Assembly (NCBI GenBank): GCA_963556195.1
Contig: CAUVYP010001208.1
Coordinates: forward strand, 4,154,001-4,218,000
Reading direction: 5' to 3'
DNA: 64,000 nucleotides
DNA from: Sepiola atlantica
Lineage: Eukaryota > Mollusca > Cephalopoda > Sepiida > Sepiolidae
Both the position numbers and the translations under genes were made by a program. Positions 23,408 to 37,170 of this stretch are shown one piece after another (the first letter of the stretch is position 1; each line of letters begins with the position of its first letter). The notes under the pieces were generated by a model. That model did not search any database, had not been told where the DNA came from, and worked only from the letters and a program-made list of their open reading frames with translations.

Positions 23408-25453
23408 TTAGCGCGTTTTAAAGTTGATATCGCTTTTGTTTATAACTTCCACATTTATTCGAATTGTGCAACGAAACTTTGCAGACCGTCGCGGAGACAC
23501 ACGTTCTACTGAAGTACCAAGTTTCAGAAGTGCAGCTCTTGTACTGCCGGAGCTATGTCGATACAAACTGAATACGCAAAACATCAACAAAATTTAGCGC
23601 GTTTTAAAGTTGATATCGCTTTTGTTTATAACTTCCACATTTATTCGAATTGTGCAACGAAACTTTGCACAGATTAGCGGAGTCACATTTTCTACTGAAG
23701 TACCCAGTTTCAGAAGTGCAGCTCTATTACTGCCGGAGATATGTCGATACAAACTGAATACGCAAAACATCAACAAAATTTAGCGCGTTTTAAAGTTGAT
23801 ATCGCTTTTGTTTATAACTTCCACATTTATTCGAATTGTGCAACGAAACTTTGTAGACAGTCGCAGATAGGCCTTTTCTACTGAGGTACCAAGTTTCAGA
23901 AGTGCAGCTCTTGTACTGCCGGAGATATGTTGATACAAACTGAATACGCAAAACATCAACAAAATTTAGCGCGTTTTAAAGTTGATATCGCTTTTGTTTA
24001 TAACTTCCACATTTATTCGAATTGTGCAACGAAACTTTGCAGACAGTCGCGGAGACACATGTTCTACGTAAGTACCAAGTTTCAGAAGTGCAGCTCTTGT
24101 ACTGCCGGAGATATGTCGATACAAACCGAATACGCAAAACATCAACAAAATTTAGCGCGTTTTAAAGTTGATATCGCTTTTGTTTATAACTTCCACATTT
24201 ATTCGAATTGTGCAACGAAACTTTGCACAGATTAGCGGAGTCACATGTTCTACGGAAGTACCAAGTTTCAGAAGTGCAGCTCTTGTACTGCCGGAGATAT
24301 GTCGATACAAACTGAATACGCAAAACATCAACAAAATTTAGCGCGTTTTAAAGTTGATATCGCTTTTGTTTATAACTTCCACATTTATTCGAATTGTGCA
24401 ACGAAACTTTGCACAGGTTAGCGGAGTCACATGTTCTACGGAAGTACCAAGATTCAGAAGTGCAGCTCTTGTACTGCCGGAGATATGTCGATACAAACTG
24501 AATACGCAAAACATCAACAAAATTTAGCGCGTTTTAAAGTTGATATCGCTTTTGTTTATAACTTCCACATTTATTCGAATTGTGCAACGAAACTTTGCAC
24601 AGATTAGCGGAGTCACATGTTCTACTGAAGTACCCAGTTTCAGAAGTGCAGCTCTTGTACTGCCGGAGATATGTCGATACAAACTGAATACGCAAAACAT
24701 CAACAAAATTTAGCGCGTTTTAAAGTTGATATCGCTTTTGTTTATAACTTCCACATTTATTCGAATTGTGCAACGAAACTTTGTAGACAGTCGCGGATAG
24801 GCCTTTTCTACTGAGGTACCAAGTTTCAGAAGTGCAGCTCTTGTACTGCCGGAGATATGTCGATACAAACTGAATACGCAAAACATCAACAAAATTTAGC
24901 GCGTTTTAAAGTTGATATCGCTTTTGTTTATAACTTCCACATTTATTCGAATTGTGCAACGAAACTTTGCAGACAGTCGCGGAGACACATGTTCTACTGA
25001 AGTACCAAGTTTCAGAAGTGCAGCTCTTGTACTGCCGGAGATATGTCGATACAAACCGAATACGCAAAACATCAACAAAATTTAGCGCGTTTTAAAGTTG
25101 ATATCGCTTTTGTTTATAACTTCCACATTTATTCGAATTGTGCAACGAAACTTTGCACAGATTAGCGGAGTCACATGTTCTACGGAAGTACCAAGTTTCA
25201 GAAGTGCAGCTCTTGTACTGCCGGAGATATGTCGATACAAACTGAATACGCAAAACATCAACAAAATTTAGCGCGTTTTAAAGTTGATATCGCTTTTGTT
25301 TATAACTTCCACATTTATTCGAATTGTGCAACGAAACTTTGCACAGGTTAGCGGAGTCACATGTTCTACGGAAGTACCAAGTTTCAGAAGTGCAGCTCTT
25401 GTACTGCCGGAGATATGTCGATACAAACTGAATACGCAAAACATCGACAAAAT
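23408..25453. repeat. 12-mer duplication, copy 2 (11 monomers before divergence)
   Basis: A B C D' E F B2 C D E F. All private variants of copy 1 recur exactly 2232 bases later, including ggagctatgtcg. F at 24338 has its own aagattcag. The copy leaves the pattern at 25268, where F ends cgac and goes on to G and H. Confidence 0.92.
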
Positions 25454-28243
25454 TTAGCGCGTTTTAAAGTTGATATCGCTTTTGTTTATAACTTCCACAT
25501 TTATTCGAATTGTGCAACGAAACTTTGCACAGATTAGCGGAGTCACATGTTCTACTGAAGTACCAAGTTTCAGAAGTGCAGCTCTTGTACTGCCGGAGAT
25601 ATGTCGATACAAACTGAATACGCAAACTATCAACAAAATTTAGTGCGATTTAAAGTTGATATCGCTTTTGTTTATAACTTCACCATTCTTTAGAATTGTG
25701 CAACGAAACTTTTCAGAGATAAGCGGAGTCACATGCTCTACTGAAGTACCAAGTTTCAGAATTGCAGCTCTTTTACTGCCGGAGATATGTCGATACAAAC
25801 TGAATACGCAAAACATCGACAAAATTTAGCGCGTTTTAAAGTTGATATCGCTTTTGTTTATAACTTCCACATTTATTTGAATTGTGCAACGAAACTTTGC
25901 ACAGATTAGCGGAGTCACATGTTCTACTGAAGTACCAAGTTTCAGAAGTGCAGCTCTTGTACTGCCGGAGATATGTCGATACAAACTGAATACGCAAAAC
26001 ATCAACAAAATTTAGCGCGTTTTAAAGTTGATATCGCTTTTGTTTATAACTTCCACATTTATTCGAATTGTGCAACGAAACTTTGCAGACCGTCGCGGAG
26101 ACACACGTTCTACTGAAGTACCAAGTTTCAGAAGTGCAGCTCTTGTACTGCCGGAGATATGTCGATACAAACTGAATACGCAAAACATCAACAAAATTTA
26201 GCGCGTTTTAAAGTTGATATCGCTTTTGTTTATAACTTCCACATTTATTCGAATTGTGCAACGAAACTTTGCACAGATTAGCGGAGTGACATGTTCTACT
26301 GAAGTACCCAGTTTCAGAAGTGCAGCTCTTGTACTGCCGGAGATATGTCGATACAAACTGAATACGCAAAACATCAACAAAATTTAGCGCGTTTTAAAGT
26401 TGATATCGCTTTTGTTTATAACTTCCACATTTATTCGAATTGTGCAACGAAACTTTGTCGACAGTCGCGGATAGGCCTTTTCTACTGAGGTACCAAGTTT
26501 CAGAAGTGCAGCTCTTGTACTGCCGGAGATATGTCGATACAAACTGAATACGCAAAACATCAACAAAATTTAGCGCGTTTTAAAGTTGATATCGCTTTTG
26601 TTTATAACTTCCACATTTATTCGAATTGTGCAACGAAACTTTGCAGACAGTCGCGGAGACACATGTTCTACTGAAGTACCAAGTTTCAGAAGTGCAGCTC
26701 TTGTACTGCCGGAGATATGTCGATACAAACCGAATACGCAAAACATCAACAAAATTTAGCGCGTTTTAAAGTTGATATCGCTTTTGTTTATAACTTCCAC
26801 ATTTATTCGAATTGTGCAACGAAACTTTGCACAGATTAGCGGAGTCACATGTTCTACGGAAGTACCAAGTTTCAGAAGTGCAGCTCTTGTACTGCCGGAG
26901 ATATGTCGATACAAACTGAATACGCAAAACATCAACAAAATTTAGCGCGTTTTAAAGTTGATATCGCTTTTGTTTATAACTTCCACATTTATTCGAATTG
27001 TGCAACGAAACTTTGCACAGGTTAGCGGAGTCACATGTTCTACGGAAGTACCAAGTTTCAGAAGTGCAGCTCTTGTACTGCCGGAGATATGTCGATACAA
27101 ACTGAATACGCAAAACATCAACAAAATTTAGCGCGTTTTAAAGTTGATATCGCTTTTGTTTATAACTTCCACATTTATTCGAATTGTGCAACGAAACTTT
27201 GCACAGATTAGCGGAGTCACATGTTCTACTGAAGTTCAAAGTTTCAGAAGTACAGCTCTTGTACTGCCGGAGATATGTCGATACAAACTGAATACGCAAA
27301 ACATCAACAAAATTTAGCGCGTTTTAAAGTTGATATCGCTTTTGTTTATAACTTCAACATTTATTCGAATTGTGCAACGAAACTTTGCAGACCGTCGCGG
27401 AGACACACGTTCTACTGAAGTACCAAGTTTCAGAAGTGCAGCTCTTGTACTGCCGGAGATATGTCGATACAAACTGAATACGCAAAACATCAACAAAATT
27501 TAGCGCGTTTTAAAGTTGATATCGCTTTTGTTTATAACTTCCACATTTATTCGAATTGTGCAACGAAACTTTGCACAGATTAGCGGAGTCACATTTTCTA
27601 CTGAAGTACCCAGTTTCAGAAGTGCAGCTCTTGTACTGCCGGAGATATGTCGATACAAACTGAATACGCAAAACATCAACAAAATTTAGCGCGTTTTAAA
27701 GTTGATATCGCTTTTGTTTATAACTTCCACATTTATTCGAATTGTGCAACGAAACTTTGTAGACAGTCGCGGATAGGCCTTTTCTACTGAGGTACCAAGT
27801 TTCAGAAGTGCAGCTCTTGTACTGCCGGAGATATGTCGATACAAACTGAATACGCAAAACATCAACAAAATTTAGCGCGTTTTAAAGTTGATATCGCTTT
27901 TGTTTATAACTTCCACATTTATTCGAATTGTGCAACGAAACTTTGCAGACAGTCGCGGAGACACATGTTCTACGTAAGTACCAAGTTTCAGAAGTGCAGC
28001 TCTTGTACTGCCGGAGATATGTCGATACAAACTGAATACGCAAACTATCAACAAAATTTAGTGCGATTTAAAGTTGATATCGCTTTTGTTTATAACTTCA
28101 CCATTCTTTAGAATTGTGCAACGAAACTTTGCAGAGATAAGCGGAGTCACATGCTCTACTGAAGTACCAAGTTTCAGAATTGCAGCTCTTTTACTGCCGG
28201 AGATATATCGATACAAACTGAATACGCAAAACATCGACAAAAT
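25454..28243. repeat. Alpha then beta units with deletions
   Basis: G H I2 A B2 C D E F I3 A B C D/G H. G and H are missing between F (26942) and I3 (27128). H at 25640 has cttttcagag, and C at 26384 has tttgtcgacag. The D/G chimera at 27872 replaces D, E, F and G. Confidence 0.88.
27872..28057. repeat. Chimeric D/G monomer
   Basis: The left part is D' (gcagacagtcgcgg, tacgtaag). The right part lacks the D mark aaaccg and has the G end gcaaactatcaac. It is followed by H. The crossover lies between offsets 105 and 162 and removed three monomers (558 bp) relative to D-E-F-G. Confidence 0.9.
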
Positions 28244-29917
28244 TTAGCGCGTTTTAAAGTTGATATCGCTTGTGTTTATAACTTCCACATTTATTCGAAT
28301 TGTGCAACGAAACTTTGCACAGATTAGCGGAGTCACATGTTCTACTGAAGTTCAAAGTTTCAGAAGTGCAGCTCTTGTACTTCCGGAGATATGTCGATAC
28401 AAACTGAATACGCAAAACATCAACAAAATTTAGCGCGTTTTAAAGTTGATATCGCTTTTGTTTATAACTTCCACATTTATTCGAATTGTGCAACGAAACT
28501 TTGCAGACCGTCGCGGAGACACACGTTCTACTGAAGTACCAAGTTTCAGAAGTGCAGCTCTTGTACTGCCGGAGATATGTCGATACAAACTGAATACGCA
28601 AAACATCAACAAAATTTAGCGCGTTTTAAAGTTGATATCGCTTTTGTTTATAACTTCCACATTTATTCGAATTGTGCAACGAAACTTTGCACAGATTAGC
28701 GGAGTCACATTTTCTACTGAAGTACCCAGTTTCAGAAGTGCAGCTCTATTACTGCCGGAGATATGTCGATACAAACTGAATACGCAAAACATCAACAAAA
28801 TTTAGCGCGTTTTAAAGTTGATATCGCTTTTGTTTATAACTTCCACATTTATTCGAATTGTGCAACGAAACTTTGTAGACAGTCGCAGATAGGCCTTTTC
28901 TACTGAGGTACCAAGTTTCAGAAGTGCAGCTCTTGTACTGCCGGAGATATGTGGATACAAACTGAATACGCAAAACATCAACAAAATTTAGCGCGTTTTA
29001 AAGTTGATATCGCTTTTGTTTATAACTTCCACATTTATTCGAATTGTGCAACGAAACTTTGCAGACAGTCGCGGAGACACATGTTCTACGTAAGTACCAA
29101 GTTTCAGAAGTGCAGCTCTTGTACTGCCGGAGATATGTCGATACAAACCGAATACGCAAAACATCAACAAAATTTAGCGCGTTTTAAAGTTGATATCGCT
29201 TTTGTTTATAACTTCCACATTTATTCGAATTGTGCAACGAAACTTTGCACAGATTAGCGGAGTCACATGTTCTACGGAAGTACCAAGTTTCAGAAGTGCA
29301 GCTCTTGTACTGCCGGAGATATGTCGATACAAACTGAATACGCAAAACATCAACAAAATTTAGCGCGTTTTAAAGTTGATATCGCTTTTGTTTATAACTT
29401 CCACATTTATTCGAATTGTGCAACGAAACTTTGCACAGGTTAGCGGAGTCACATGTTCTACGGAAGTACCAAGTTTCAGAAGTGCAGCTCTTGTACTGCC
29501 GGAGATATGTCGATACAAACTGAATACGCAAAACATCGACAAAATTTAGCGCGTTTTAAAGTTGATATCGCTTTTGTTTATAACTTCCACATTTATTCGA
29601 ATTGTGCAACGAAACTTTGCACAGATTAGCGGAGTCACATGTTCTACTGAAGTACCAAGTTTCAGAAGTGCAGCTCTTGTACTGCCGGAGATATGTCGAT
29701 ACAAACTGAATACGCAAACTATCAACAAAATTTAGTGCGATTTAAAGTTGATATCGCTTTTGTTTATAACTTCACCATTCTTTAGAATTGTGCAACGAAA
29801 CTTTGCAGAGATAAGCGGAGTCACATGCTCTACTGAAGTACCAAGTTTCAGAATTGCAGCTCTTTTACTGCCGGAGATATGTCGATACAAACTGAATACG
29901 CAAAACATCGACAAAAT
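28244..29917. repeat. Complete beta 9-mer (1674 bp)
   Basis: I3 A B C D' E F G H. C at 28802 has gatatgtggatac, a change of the earlier gatatgttgatac. This C form is confined to 28802, 30476, 31592 and 33266. Confidence 0.92.
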
Positions 29918-31591
29918 TTAGCGCGTTTTAAAGTTGATATCGCTTTTGTTTATAACTTCCACATTTATTCGAATTGTGCAACGAAACTTTGCACAGATTA
30001 GCGGAGTCACATGTTCTACTGAAGTACAAAGTTTCAGAAGTGCAGCTCTTGTACTGCCGGAGATATGTCGATACAAACTGAATACGCAAATCATCAACAA
30101 AATTTAGCGCGTTTTAAAGTTTATATCGCTTTTGTTTATAACTTCCACATTTATTCGAATTGTGCAACGAAACTTTGCAGACCGTCGCGGAGACACACGT
30201 TCTACTGAAGTACTAAGTTTCAGAAGTGCAGCTCTTGTACTGCCGGAGATATGTCGATACAAACTGAATACGCAAAACATCAACAAAATTTAGCGCGTTT
30301 TAAAGTTGATATCGCTTTTGTTTATAACTTCCACATTTATTCGAATTGTGCAACGAAACTTTGCACAGATTAGCGGAGTCACATTTTCTACTGAAGTACC
30401 CAGTTTCAGAAGTGCAGCTCTATTACTGCCGGAGATATGTCGATACAAACTGAATACGCAAAACATCAACAAAATTTAGCGCGTTTTAAAGTTGATATCG
30501 CTTTTGTTTATAACTTCCACATTTATTCGAATTGTGCAACGAAACTTTGTAGACAGTCGCAGATAGGCCTTTTCTACTGAGGTACCAAGTTTCAGAAGTG
30601 CAGCTCTTGTACTGCCGGAGATATGTGGATACAAACTGAATACGCAAAACATCAACAAAATTTAGCGCGTTTTAAAGTTGATATCGCTTTTGTTTATAAC
30701 TTCCACATTTATTCGAATTGTGCAACGAAACTTTGCAGACAGTCGCGGAGACACATGTTCTACGTAAGTACCAAGTTTCAGAAGTGCAGCTCTTGTACTG
30801 CCGGAGATATGTCGATACAAACCGAATACGCAAAACATCAACAAAATTTAGCGCGTTTTAAAGTTGATATCGCTTTTGTTTATAACTTCCACATTTATTC
30901 GAATTGTGCAACGAAACTTTGCACAGATTAGCGGAGTCACATGTTCTACGGAAGTACCAAGTTTCAGAAGTGCAGCTCTTGTACTGCCGGAGATATGTCG
31001 ATACAAACTGAATACGCAAAACATCAACAAAATTTAGCGCGTTTTAAAGTTGATATCGCTTTTGTTTATAACTTCCACATTTATTCGAATTGTGCAACGA
31101 AACTTTGCACAGGTTAGCGAAGTCACATGTTCTACGGAAGTACCAAGTTTCAGAAGTGCAGCTCTTGTACTGCCGGAGATATGTCGATACAAACTGAATA
31201 CGCAAAACATCGACAAAATTTAGCGCGTTTTAAAGTTGATATCGCTTTTGTTTATAACTTCCACATTTATTCGAATTGTGCAACGAAACTTTGCACAGAT
31301 TAGCGGAGTCACATGTTCTACTGAAGTACCAAGTTTCAGAAGTGCAGCTCTTGTACTGCCGGAGATATGTCGATACAAACTGAATACGCAAACTATCAAC
31401 AAAATTTAGTGCGATTTAAAGTTGATATCGCTTTTGTTTATAACTTCACCATTCTTTAGAATTGTGCAACGAAACTTTGCAGAGATAAGCGGAGTCACAT
31501 GCTCTACTGAAGTACCAAGTTTCAGAATTGCAGCTCTTTTACTGCCGGAGATATGTCGATACAAACTGAATACGCAAAACATCAACAAAAT
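28802..31591. repeat. 15-mer duplication (2790 bp), copy 1
   Basis: C D' E F G H I A B C D' E F G H. Private marks include gtttatatcgc and tactaag in A (30104) and ggttagcgaagtc in F (31034). The last H ends acatcaac, not the usual acatcgac, because it joins onto a C monomer. Confidence 0.94.
31406..31591. repeat. Junction monomer H/B of the 15-mer duplication
   Basis: H through gctcttttactg, then a B-like end acatcaac leading into C. The crossover lies between about 31537 and 31584. H normally leads to I, so I, A and B are skipped here. Confidence 0.88.
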
Positions 31592-34381
31592 TTAGCGCGT
31601 TTTAAAGTTGATATCGCTTTTGTTTATAACTTCCACATTTATTCGAATTGTGCAACGAAACTTTGTAGACAGTCGCAGATAGGCCTTTTCTACTGAGGTA
31701 CCAAGTTTCAGAAGTGCAGCTCTTGTACTGCCGGAGATATGTGGATACAAACTGAATACGCAAAACATCAACAAAATTTAGCGCGTTTTAAAGTTGATAT
31801 CGCTTTTGTTTATAACTTCCACATTTATTCGAATTGTGCAACGAAACTTTGCAGACAGTCGCGGAGACACATGTTCTACGTAAGTACCAAGTTTCAGAAG
31901 TGCAGCTCTTGTACTGCCGGAGATATGTCGATACAAACCGAATACGCAAAACATCAACAAAATTTAGCGCGTTTTAAAGTTGATATCGCTTTTGTTTATA
32001 ACTTCCACATTTATTCGAATTGTGCAACGAAACTTTGCACAGATTAGCGGAGTCACATGTTCTACGGAAGTACCAAGTTTCAGAAGTGCAGCTCTTGTAC
32101 TGCCGGAGATATGTCGATACAAACTGAATACGCAAAACATCAACAAAATTTAGCGCGTTTTAAAGTTGATATCGCTTTTGTTTATAACTTCCACATTTAT
32201 TCGAATTGTGCAACGAAACTTTGCACAGGTTAGCGGAGTCACATGTTCTACGGAAGTACCAAGTTTCAGAAGTGCAGCTCTTGTACTGCCGGAGATATGT
32301 CGATACAAACTGAATACGCAAAACATCGACAAAATTTAGCGCGTTTTAAAGTTGATATCGCTTTTGTTTATAACTTCCACATTTATTCGAATTGTGCAAC
32401 GAAACTTTGCACAGATTAGCGGAGTCACATGTTCTACTGAAGTACCAAGTTTCAGAAGTGCAGCTCTTGTACTGCCGGAGATATGTCGATACAAACTGAA
32501 TACGCAAACTATCAACAAAATTTAGTGCGATTTAAAGTTGATATCGCTTTTGTTTATAACTTCACCATTCTTTAGAATTGTGCAACGAAACTTTGCAGAG
32601 ATAAGCGGAGTCACATGCTCTACTGAAGTACCAAGTTTCAGAATTGCAGCTCTTTTACTGCCGGAGATATGTCGATACAAACTGAATACGCAAAACATCG
32701 ACAAAATTTAGCGCGTTTTAAAGTTGATATCGCTTTTGTTTATAACTTCCACATTTATTCGAATTGTGCAACGAAACTTTGCACAGATTAGCGGAGTCAC
32801 ATGTTCTACTGAAGTACAAAGTTTCAGAAGTGCAGCTCTTGTACTGCCGGAGATATGTCGATACAAACTGAATACGCAAATCATCAACAAAATTTAGCGC
32901 GTTTTAAAGTTTATATCGCTTTTGTTTATAACTTCCACATTTATTCGAATTGTGCAACGAAACTTTGCAGACCGTCGCGGAGACACACGTTCTACTGAAG
33001 TACTAAGTTTCAGAAGTGCAGCTCTTGTACTGCCGGAGATATGTCGATACAAACTGAATACGCAAAACATCAACAAAATTTAGCGCGTTTTAAAGTTGAT
33101 ATCGCTTTTGTTTATAACTTCCACATTTATTCGAATTGTGCAACGAAACTTTGCACAGATTAGCGGAGTCACATTTTCTACTGAAGTACCCAGTTTCAGA
33201 AGTGCAGCTCTATTACTGCCGGAGATATGTCGATACAAACTGAATACGCAAAACATCAACAAAATTTAGCGCGTTTTAAAGTTGATATCGCTTTTGTTTA
33301 TAACTTCCACATTTATTCGAATTGTGCAACGAAACTTTGTAGACAGTCGCAGATAGGCCTTTTCTACTGAGGTACCAAGTTTCAGAAGTGCAGCTCTTGT
33401 ACTGCCGGAGATATGTGGATACAAACTGAATACGCAAAACATCAACAAAATTTAGCGCGTTTTAAAGTTGATATCGCTTTTGTTTATAACTTCCACATTT
33501 ATTCGAATTGTGCAACGAAACTTTGCAGACAGTCGCGGAGACACATGTTCTACGTAAGTACCAAGTTTCAGAAGTGCAGCTCTTGTACTGCCGGAGATAT
33601 GTCGATACAAACCGAATACGCAAAACATCAACAAAATTTAGCGCGTTTTAAAGTTGATATCGCTTTTGTTTATAACTTCCACATTTATTCGAATTGTGCA
33701 ACGAAACTTTGCACAGATTAGCGGAGTCACATGTTCTACGGAAGTACCAAGTTTCAGAAGTGCAGCTCTTGTACTGCCGGAGATATGTCGATACAAACTG
33801 AATACGCAAAACATCAACAAAATTTAGCGCGTTTTAAAGTTGATATCGCTTTTGTTTATAACTTCCACATTTATTCGAATTGTGCAACGAAACTTTGCAC
33901 AGGTTAGCGAAGTCACATGTTCTACGGAAGTACCAAGTTTCAGAAGTGCAGCTCTTGTACTGCCGGAGATATGTCGATACAAACTGAATACGCAAAACAT
34001 CGACAAAATTTAGCGCGTTTTAAAGTTGATATCGCTTTTGTTTATAACTTCCACATTTATTCGAATTGTGCAACGAAACTTTGCACAGATTAGCGGAGTC
34101 ACATGTTCTACTGAAGTACCAAGTTTCAGAAGTGCAGCTCTTGTACTGCCGGAGATATGTCGATACAAACTGAATACGCAAACAATCAACAAAATTTAGT
34201 GCGATTTAAAGTTGATATCGCTTTTGTTTATAACTTCACCATTCTTTAGAATTGTGCAACGAAACTTTGCAGAGATAAGCGGAGTCACATGCTCTACTGA
34301 AGTACCAAGTTTCAGAATTGCAGCTCTTTTACTGCCGGAGATATGTCGATACAAACTGAATACGCAAAACATCGACAAAAT
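31592..34381. repeat. 15-mer duplication (2790 bp), copy 2
   Basis: Same order as 28802-31591. The private marks recur exactly 2790 bases later: gtttatatcgc at about 32908 and ggttagcgaagtc at about 33903. I see only a few differences, such as gcaaacaatcaac near 34180. Confidence 0.94.
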
Positions 34382-35868
34382 TTAGCGCGTTTTAAAGTTG
34401 ATATCGCTTTTGTTTATAACTTCCACATTTATTCGAATTGTGCAACGAAACTTTGCACAGATTAGCGGAGTCACATGTTCTACTGAAGTACAAAGGTTCA
34501 GAAGTGCAGCTCTTGTACTGCCGGAGATATGTCGATACAAACTGAATACGCAAATCATCAACAAAATTTAGCGCGTTTTAAAGTTTATATCGCTTTTGTT
34601 TATAACTTCCACATTTATTCGAATTGTGCAACGAAACTTTGCAGACCGTCGCGGAGACACACGTTCTACTGAAGTACCAAGTTTCAGAAGTGCAGCTCTT
34701 GTACTGCCGGAGATATGTCGATACAAACTGAATACGCAAAACATCAACAAAATTTAGCGCGTTTAAAGTTGATATCGCTTTTGTTTATAACTTCCACATT
34801 TATTCGAATTGTGCAACGAAACTTTGCACAGATTAGCGGAGTCACATTTTCTACTGAAGTACCCAGTTTCAGAAGTGCAGCTCTTGTACTGCCGGAGATA
34901 TGTCGATACAAACTGAATACGCAAAACATCAACAAAATTTAGCGCGTTTTAAAGTTGATATCGCTTTTGTTTATAACTTCCACATTTATTCGAATTGTGC
35001 AACGAAACTTTGTAGACAGTCGCGGATAGGCCTTTTCTACTGAGGTACCAAGTTTCAGAAGTGCAGCTCTTGTACTGCCGGAGATATGTCGATACAAACT
35101 GAATACGCAAAACATCAACAAAATTTAGCGCGTTTTAAAGTTGATATCGCTTTTGTTTATAACTTCCACATTTATTCGAATTGTGCAACGAAACTTTGAT
35201 GACAGTCGCGGAGACACATGTTCTACTGAAGTACCAAGTTTCAGAAGTGCAGCTCTTTTACTGCCGGAGATATGTCGATACAAACCGAATACGCAAAACA
35301 TCAACAAAATTTAGCGCGTTTTAAAGTTGATATCGCTTTTGTTTATAACTTCCACATTTATTCGAATTGTGCAACGAAACTTTGCACAGATTAGCGGAGT
35401 CACATGTTCTACGGAAGTACCAAGTTTCAGAAGTGCAGCTCTTGTACTGCCGGAGATATGTCGATACAAACTGAATACGCAAAACATCAACAAAATTTAG
35501 TGCGATTTAAAGTTGATATCGCTTTTGTTTATAACTTCACCATTCTTTAGCATTGTGCAACGAAACTTTGCAGAGATAAGCGGAGTCACATGCTCTACTG
35601 AAGTACCAAGTTTCAGAATTGCAGCTCTTTTACTGCCGGAGATATGTCGATACAAACTGAATACGTAAAACATCGACAAAATTTAGCGCGTTTTAAAGTT
35701 GATATCGCTTTTGTTTATAACTTCCACATTTATTCGAATTGTGCAACGAAACTTTGCACAGATTAGCGGAGTCACATGTTCTACTGAAGTACAAAGTTTC
35801 AGAAGTGCAGCTCTTGTACTGCCGGAGATATGTCGATACAAACTGAATACGCAAAACATCAACAAAAT
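34382..35868. repeat. I A B C D E H I block; F and G missing
   Basis: I (34382), A, B (185 bp), C, D, E, H, I. E at 35311 is followed directly by H at 35497, so F and G were deleted. D at 35125 begins the run of D copies with gctcttttactg. B has the first one-base deletion of the window. Confidence 0.88.
34761..34765. other. One-base deletion in a T run (register slip 1)
   Basis: The monomer start reads gcgcgtttaaag with three T where all other copies have four. Every later monomer is shifted by one base relative to 158 + 186n. Confidence 0.95.
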
Positions 35869-37170
35869 TTAGCGCGTTTTAAAGTTGATATCGCTTTTGT
35901 TTATAACTTCCACATTTATTCGAATTGTGCAACGAAACTTTGCAGACCGTCGCGGAGACACACGTTCTACTGAAGTACCAAGTTTCAGAAGTGCAGCTCT
36001 TGTACTGCCGGAGATATGTCGATACAAACTGAATACGCAAAACATCAACAAAATTTAGCGCGTTTTAAAGTTGATATCGCTTTTGTTTATAACTTCCACA
36101 TTTATTCGAATTGTGCAACGAAACTTTGCACAGATTAGCGGAGTCACATTTTCTACTGAAGTACCAAGTTTCAGAAGTGCAGCTCTTGTACTGCCGGAGA
36201 TATGTCGATACAAACTGAATACGCAAAACATCAACAAAATTTAGCGCGTTTTAAAGTTGATATCGCTTTTGTTTATAACTTCCACATTTATTCGAATTGT
36301 GCAACGAAACTTTGTAGACAGTCGCGGATAGGCCGTTTCTACTGAGGTACCAAGTTTCAGAAGTGCAGCTCTTGTACTGCCGGAGATATGTCGATACAAA
36401 CTGAATACGCAAAACATCAACAAAATTTAGCGCGTTTTGAAGTTGATATCGCTTTTGTTTATAACTTCCACATTTATTCGAATTGTGCAACGAAACTTTG
36501 CAGACAGTCGCGGAGACACATGTTCTACTGAAGTACCAAGTTTCAGAAGTGCAGCTCTTGTACTGCCGGAGATATGTCGATACAAACCGAATACGCAAAA
36601 CATCAACAAAATTTAGCGCGTTTTAAAGTTGATATCGCTTTTGTTTATAACTTCCACATTTATTCGAATTGTGCAACGAAACTTTGCACAGATTAGCGGA
36701 GTCACATGTTCTACGGAAGTACCAAGTTTCAGAAGTGCAGCTCTTGTACTGCCGGAGATATGTCGATACAAACTGAATACGCAAAACATCAACAAAATTT
36801 AGCGCGTTTTAAAGTTGATATCGCTTTTGTTTATAACTTCCACATTTATTCGAATTGTGCAACGAAACTTTGCACAGGTTAGCGGAGTCACATGTTCTAC
36901 GGAAGTACCAAGTTTCAGAAGTGCAGCTCTTGTACTGCCGGAGATATGTCGATACAAACTGAATACGCAAAACATCGACAAAATTTAGCGCGTTTTAAAG
37001 TTGATATCGCTTTTGTTTATAACTTCCACATTTATTCGAATTGTGCAACGAAACTTTGCACAGATTAGCGGAGTCACATGTTCTACTGAAGTACCAAGTT
37101 TCAGAAGTGCAGCTCTTGTACTGCCGGAGATATGTCGATACAAACTGAATACGCAAAACATCAACAAAAT
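35869..37170. repeat. 7-mer derivative of the 9-mer (1302 bp), copy 1
   Basis: A B C D E F G/I. D at 36427 has the private gcgttttgaagttg. C at 36241 has ggccgtttc. The last monomer lacks the G end and leads straight into A, so H and one other monomer were lost. Confidence 0.9.
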
